From: Syntrophaceae bacterium UBA4059
GTDB lineage: Bacteria > Desulfobacterota > Syntrophia > Syntrophales > Smithellaceae
Direction: 5' to 3'
Assembly: GCA_002382045.1 (NCBI GenBank)
Contig: DFZJ01000204.1
Location: 1 to 18,867, forward strand
Length of the DNA: 18,867 nt
Within the stretch, counting starts at the first letter, position 1; every line of letters begins with the position of its first letter. Both the position numbers and the translations under genes were made by a program. Positions 15,624 to 18,867 of the stretch are shown one piece after another. The notes under the pieces were generated by a model that saw only the letters and a program-made list of their open reading frames with translations, searched no databases and had not been told where the DNA came from.

Positions 15624-16028
15624 ATGACTGAATCCAAAGAGCTCCAAGCCAAAGCCAAACACGAGGTCGCAACGCCCGCGGAGCAAACTCGTCCGGGACT
15701 GGTCTTTACACCGGAGGTGGACATATTCGAGACCGATCAGGAAATCACTCTGCTGGCCGACATGCCGGGTGTGGCGGCAGATCAAGTTACCATCGACCTG
15801 AGGGACGGCCTACTGACCATTAGCGGAGACGTCAAACCGTGGGAAGGGCCCGAAGAAACAGACGTGCTGGTGGAATTCGAAATCGGGAAATATTACCGTC
15901 AGTTTACCCTGTCCGATGCCATCGACCAGGACAAAATCGATGCCAAACTGGAGGACGGGGTGCTCCGACTGACCCTGCCCAAGGCCCAAAAAGCCGTGCC
16001 GCGCCAAATAGCGGTCAAGGCCGGTTAA
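15624..16028 (+). CDS. Hsp20 small heat-shock protein (third of three, short arm)
   Basis: The 134-aa alpha-crystallin protein has a short, charged N-terminal arm (about 1-28) and lacks the hydrophobic RLFD-type arm motif of its neighbours. The core domain (about 30-125) has TPEVDIFETDQEITLLADMP, GLLTISGDV, and the GVLRLTLPK motif, with a QIAV C-terminal anchor. The start at 15624 is chosen because AAAGGAGGAACAGGAAA precedes it; an in-frame TTG at 15603 would place the ribosome binding site inside the gene. Hsp20s with reduced arms can act as capping or adaptor subunits (inference). A hairpin terminator follows 13 nt after the stop. Confidence 0.93.
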   Translation: MTESKELQAKAKHEVATPAEQTRPGLVFTPEVDIFETDQEITLLADMPGVAADQVTIDLRDGLLTISGDVKPWEGPEETDVLVEFEIGKYYRQFTLSDAIDQDKIDAKLEDGVLRLTLPKAQKAVPRQIAVKAG

Positions 16029-16041
16029 ATTCCTTTCAATC

Positions 16042-16074
16042 GGAGACCCGGTTCAATAGTACCGGGTCTCCTTT
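16042..16074 (+). terminator. intrinsic terminator after the hsp20 operon
   Basis: GGAGACCCGGT (16042-16052) pairs perfectly over 11 bp with ACCGGGTCTCC (16061-16071) around an 8-nt loop, followed by TTTAGTTA. It begins 13 nt after the third hsp20 stop and marks the end of that transcript. The U run is short, so termination may be partial. Confidence 0.8.
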
Positions 16075-16192
16075 AGTTACATGAGAAACTGCTTTCCGGC
16101 ATTGAGGAACAGTTGAACATCGTTTGGTTTTCCATTGAGGATCGGGGAAGCGAACATACGACGATGGATTTTCAATCATGGAGGTAATAATT

Positions 16193-16525
16193 ATGGAAGA
16201 AAACAAGATCAAACTCTGGAACAGAATCCAAAGGGGCATGGAAGCCGGCTTTGATGCCGCCATGTCGGCGGTTCACACGATTACCGAAAAGGCGGGGGAA
16301 GGGATCGAGCTTACCCGCTTAAGGCGCGAAAAAGCCCGGCTGGAAACCCAGGTGACCCGGCGCCTGGCCGAACTGGGGAACGCCGTGTTCGAAAAAGTTT
16401 CCAAGGATCGGCTGGATGAAATCACCGAAAAACTGGAAATCAAGGACATGGTTCTCGAGATCGCCCTGGACGAGGCCCGGATGGTCGATATCGACCGGCG
16501 CCTCAACAAAGAATTGGAAAAATAA
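16193..16525 (+). CDS. small helical protein of unknown function
   Basis: The 110-aa protein is almost entirely helical and highly charged, without Cys, signal peptide or clear membrane segment. A mildly amphipathic start (MEENKIKLWNRIQRGMEAGFDAAMSAV) is followed by heptad-like Leu/Ala spacing in ELTRLRREKARLETQVTRRL and a conserved-looking ELGNAVFEKV stretch, suggesting a coiled coil. The start at 16193 has GGAGGT 7 nt upstream; an in-frame ATG at 16178 overlaps that site. It follows the hsp20 terminator and precedes yfdX by 14 nt, so it likely shares a transcript with yfdX and grpE. Family not recognised. A membrane- or chaperone-associated role is only a guess from context. Confidence 0.7.
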   Translation: MEENKIKLWNRIQRGMEAGFDAAMSAVHTITEKAGEGIELTRLRREKARLETQVTRRLAELGNAVFEKVSKDRLDEITEKLEIKDMVLEIALDEARMVDIDRRLNKELEK

Positions 16526-16539
16526 GGGAGGTGAAAAAA

Positions 16540-17466
16540 ATGATGAAACGATTGAACGTTGCAGCCCTTGTGATGACTGCGACGCTGGCTTTGATGGTGG
16601 TGTTTGTCTCACCATCGCTTGCATCGGACACAAAAGATACGCCGGCTGCGGACAAAGATTTGGAAAAGGTTCAGCAGGACCAGACAGCTGAAAAGCGAAA
16701 GGCGCTTTTTGAAGAGGCCACTACCGCTATCCGTGAAACAAAGAATGCGCTGAAAGCTCTGGACGAGAAGCAAGCAAAAGAGGCGCTTGCCGCTTTAGAG
16801 CGGGCATCCGGCAAGCTGACGATCATACTCGGTCGCGAACCCGAACTTGCATTGGCGCCTTCCGACGTCAATGTGGTCACTTACGATATCCTGGCCGATA
16901 TCGAAGCGGTGAAAGCATTGCGAGAAGAGATCGAAGATGCGCTGGATGACGGCCGTGTGCAGCAAGCCCGCCGGTTGATTCGAAATCTGGCCAGCGAGAC
17001 CGTTATCAGTGTGACCAATATTCCTCTGGCGACCTACCCAGACGCGATCAAGAAGGCCGCCAAATTAATCGATGAAGAGAAAATGGATGAGGCGAAAAAA
17101 GAACTCCAGCTCGCTCTGAATACACTGGTCGTCACCGACACCATTATTCCATTGCCGGTTACAACTGCTGAGAAGTACCTCAAAGAAGCGGAAACGCTTA
17201 CGGAAAAAGGTGATCGGAGCAAAGAGGAAAACGAGCGCCTTGCCGATCTTTTAAAAGATGCCCGTACGGAGTTGGAATTCGCCCAAGCTCTCGGCTATGG
17301 CAGCAAAAAGGATTTCAAGAATCTATACAAGCAGCTCGATCAGATTGAGGACAAAACCAAGGGCGGAAAATCGGGCAGCGGCTTTTTCGACAAGATCAAA
17401 GGGTACTTAAAAGACACGGTAGAATCCAGTCAGAAGGAATCGGGAAACGGGAACACAAAGGAATAA
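16540..17466 (+). CDS. yfdX: exported YfdX-family stress protein
   Basis: The protein is about 308 aa, with a Sec signal peptide (MMKRLNVAALVMTATLALMV... cleaved after PSLA, about residue 30), so it is probably periplasmic. The YfdX domain (about 45-225) shows typical features: AIRETKNALKALDEKQAKEALAALERASGKL, then EPELALAPSDVNVVTYD. Two YfdX proteins occur in the locus of heat resistance of E. coli and relatives, and E. coli yfdX lies in an acid/drug-resistance regulon; the molecular role is unsettled. The C-terminal part (about 225-308) is an extra charged tail beyond the E. coli length of about 211 aa. The GTG at 16531 overlaps the ribosome binding site GGGAGG, so the ATG at 16540 is preferred. 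grpE begins 5 nt after the stop. Confidence 0.88.
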   Translation: MMKRLNVAALVMTATLALMVVFVSPSLASDTKDTPAADKDLEKVQQDQTAEKRKALFEEATTAIRETKNALKALDEKQAKEALAALERASGKLTIILGREPELALAPSDVNVVTYDILADIEAVKALREEIEDALDDGRVQQARRLIRNLASETVISVTNIPLATYPDAIKKAAKLIDEEKMDEAKKELQLALNTLVVTDTIIPLPVTTAEKYLKEAETLTEKGDRSKEENERLADLLKDARTELEFAQALGYGSKKDFKNLYKQLDQIEDKTKGGKSGSGFFDKIKGYLKDTVESSQKESGNGNTKE

Positions 17467-17471
17467 CCGGC

Positions 17472-18002
17472 ATGGAAATGTCCAAAGAGCATAGAGAGCC
17501 GGACCGCGAACCGGACATGGATGATGTCTTGAGCTTGGATGAATGTCGGCAGGCGCTGAAGGCCTGCCGGCAGGAGTCCGAACAGCGCCTCCAGTCGATG
17601 CTCCGTGCAAGGGCGGATCTCGACAACCTGCGTAAACGTGTCGACCGAGAGATAGCGGATACCCGTAAGTTTGCCGTCGCGAATCTGCTTGAAGCTTTGC
17701 TGCCGGTCATGGACAGTCTGGAAATGGGATTGTCCGCCGCCGACAGTGAAGCCGATGCAGAGGGTCTGCGACGGGGTATGGAGATAACCTTGAACAACTT
17801 GGTGACGGTGCTTGCGGAATTCGGCGTTGAGATCATCGACCCGCAGGGTCAGCCGTTTGATCCGGAACGGCACGAGGCCGTTATGACGCTGAAAAGCAGG
17901 GAGCTTCCGGTCAATGTTGTAGCTCAAGTTCATCAGAAGGGATGCCTGCTCAACGGGCGGCTGATCCGCCCGGCGCGCGTTGCGGTTACGATCGCGCCAT
18001 AA
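17472..18002 (+). CDS. grpE: nucleotide exchange factor GrpE
   Basis: The 176-aa GrpE releases ADP from DnaK and so drives its substrate cycle. A long N-terminal helix (about 25-75, with RARADLDNLRKRVDRE) is followed by the four-helix part (FAVANLLEALLPVMDSLE) and the beta-wing domain with FDPERHEAV and the C-terminal GCLLNGRLIRPARVAV, where Cys replaces the usual Tyr of the GY motif. It starts only 5 nt after yfdX, with a weak AAGGAA site, so translation is probably coupled to yfdX. A second ATG at 17478 is an alternative start. It is about 12 kb from dnaK, in another transcription unit, which is unusual. Confidence 0.95.
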   Translation: MEMSKEHREPDREPDMDDVLSLDECRQALKACRQESEQRLQSMLRARADLDNLRKRVDREIADTRKFAVANLLEALLPVMDSLEMGLSAADSEADAEGLRRGMEITLNNLVTVLAEFGVEIIDPQGQPFDPERHEAVMTLKSRELPVNVVAQVHQKGCLLNGRLIRPARVAVTIAP

Positions 18003-18047
18003 TCATAAGCTTCATCGCATTAAAGTGAGACAATCAAGGGGAGTATT

Positions 18048-18866
18048 ATGGGCGAACCTGAACAAAAACTTTCTTATCCGAATAAAATAGCATTGATAGG
18101 GAACTATCTGCCCAGGCAATGTGGCATCGCAACTTTTACGACGGACCTAAGGGCGAGCCTTGCGGCGGAGAACCCGACAGGCGATTGCTGGGTCATTGCG
18201 ATGAATGATGTCCCTGAAGGATATCGGTATCCCGGTCAGGTGCGGTTCGAGATCAACCAGCGGATTCTTTCGGATTATCGCTTGGCGGCGGATTTTTTAA
18301 ATATGAACCGGGTGGAGGTGGCCTGCCTCCAGCATGAGTTCGGGATTTTCGGCGGTGATAACGGCGCCCATATCTTGGATCTGATCAGCAACCTGCGCAT
18401 GCCGCTGGTCACCACCTTGCACACCGTACTTAATTCCCCCTCCGCCGGCCAATTATCCTTAACCAAACGCATCGCTCAACTTTCCGACCGCATAGTGGTG
18501 ATGAGCCGGCGTGCGATGCAAATTTTGCATGAGGTGTACGGTGTGCCGGAAGAGAAAATCGTCCACATTCAACATGGCATTCCCGATGTTCCGTTTTGGG
18601 ACCCGAATTATTTTAAGGACCAATACGGTGTCGAGGGGCGCAAGGTGTTGATGACCTTCGGCCTGCTTTCACCCGGCAAGGGTATTGAAACCATGATCGA
18701 AGCGCTTCCCGCCATCGTTGCGCGCCATCCTGAAACGGTCTATATCGTTTTAGGGGCAACACACCCCCATGTGATTAAAGAGCAAGGAGAATCTTACCGT
18801 CTAAGCTTGCAGCGCAGAGCCAGGGAGCTGGGTATCGGCGACCATTTAGTGCTTATCCGTAAATAA
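18048..18866 (+). CDS. GT4-like glycosyltransferase, truncated at the window end
   Basis: These are 272 residues of a GT-B fold glycosyltransferase. The first Rossmann domain (about 12-195) starts KIALIGNYLPRQCGIATFT and includes LQHEFGIFGG and TLHTVLNSP. The second begins at about 200 (GRKVLMTFGLLSPGKGIETMIEAL, IVLGATHPHV). The frame stops at 18864-18866, one base before the window ends and before the donor-binding E-x7-E region that GT4 enzymes need. Relatives I know of continue for at least another 100 residues, so this is either a nonsense or frameshift mutation, a sequence error at the edge, or a gene fragment. GGGGAG precedes the ATG. Substrate unknown; a sugar-osmolyte or polysaccharide role is a guess. 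Confidence 0.75.
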   Translation: MGEPEQKLSYPNKIALIGNYLPRQCGIATFTTDLRASLAAENPTGDCWVIAMNDVPEGYRYPGQVRFEINQRILSDYRLAADFLNMNRVEVACLQHEFGIFGGDNGAHILDLISNLRMPLVTTLHTVLNSPSAGQLSLTKRIAQLSDRIVVMSRRAMQILHEVYGVPEEKIVHIQHGIPDVPFWDPNYFKDQYGVEGRKVLMTFGLLSPGKGIETMIEALPAIVARHPETVYIVLGATHPHVIKEQGESYRLSLQRRARELGIGDHLVLIRK

Positions 18867-18867
18867 A

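Noticed and set aside
16100..16160. Imperfect direct repeat CATTGAGGA...GAACAT-CG before the 110-aa gene
   Set aside because: Two short, degenerate copies with different internal spacing; no match to a promoter or known site, so chance is the simplest explanation.
1..18867. tRNA, rRNA, CRISPR arrays, transposases
   Set aside because: No cloverleaf, rRNA-like block, regularly spaced repeats or transposase/integrase motifs were seen on either strand.

Overview
The window looks like a bacterial proteostasis and stress-tolerance island. It most resembles a member of the Desulfobacterota (old 'deltaproteobacteria', perhaps Desulfobacteraceae/Desulfosarcina-like). That placement is an inference from moderate GC, the AGGAGG-type ribosome binding sites, the DacZ-like c-di-AMP synthase in a Gram-negative setting, and the CoA-transferase/GNAT fusion. 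No rRNA, tRNA, CRISPR array or intact mobile element was seen.

Layout. Positions 1-374 hold only one doubtful small ORF (43-318, minus), possibly part of a dispersed repeat. A minus-strand operon runs from 3242 down to 375. In transcription order it encodes a putative tandem ribbon-helix-helix regulator with a helical tail, an HtpX-like M48 membrane protease (ATGA overlap with the regulator), a small CxxC protein, and a diadenylate cyclase (DAC) domain protein. A divergent control region (3243-3649) separates it from a long plus-strand cluster: dnaK, a cbpA-type dnaJ, cbpM (MerR-like chaperone modulator), a tandem universal stress protein, a CoA-transferase/acetyltransferase fusion broken by a 1-nt frameshift in a run of nine G, clpB, and a cardiolipin synthase. 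A second plus-strand unit (14509-16028), with its own promoter-like element and a strong hairpin terminator, encodes three different Hsp20 proteins. A third unit encodes a small helical protein of unknown function, an exported YfdX-family protein, grpE, and the first part of a glycosyltransferase that hits a stop codon at the very end of the window.

How the parts fit. The set covers holding (three Hsp20s), refolding (DnaK with CbpA, CbpM and GrpE), disaggregation (ClpB), membrane protein quality control (HtpX), membrane lipid remodelling (cardiolipin synthase), a probable periplasmic stress protein (YfdX), and signalling (DAC protein, Usp, GNAT). In content it recalls the locus of heat resistance / transmissible locus of stress tolerance of gamma- and betaproteobacteria (Hsp20s, a Clp disaggregase, YfdX, an M48 protease), but the organisation differs and a c-di-AMP synthase is added.

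The most notable regulatory signal is that the dnaK and first hsp20 transcription units carry the same bipartite element, TTGACAC-N15-TATTTTTT, with identical spacing. AGTAATGT-type motifs lie next to both of these and also over the -10 of the divergent regulator operon. This suggests one local control circuit, for which the RHH-like protein is the obvious candidate.
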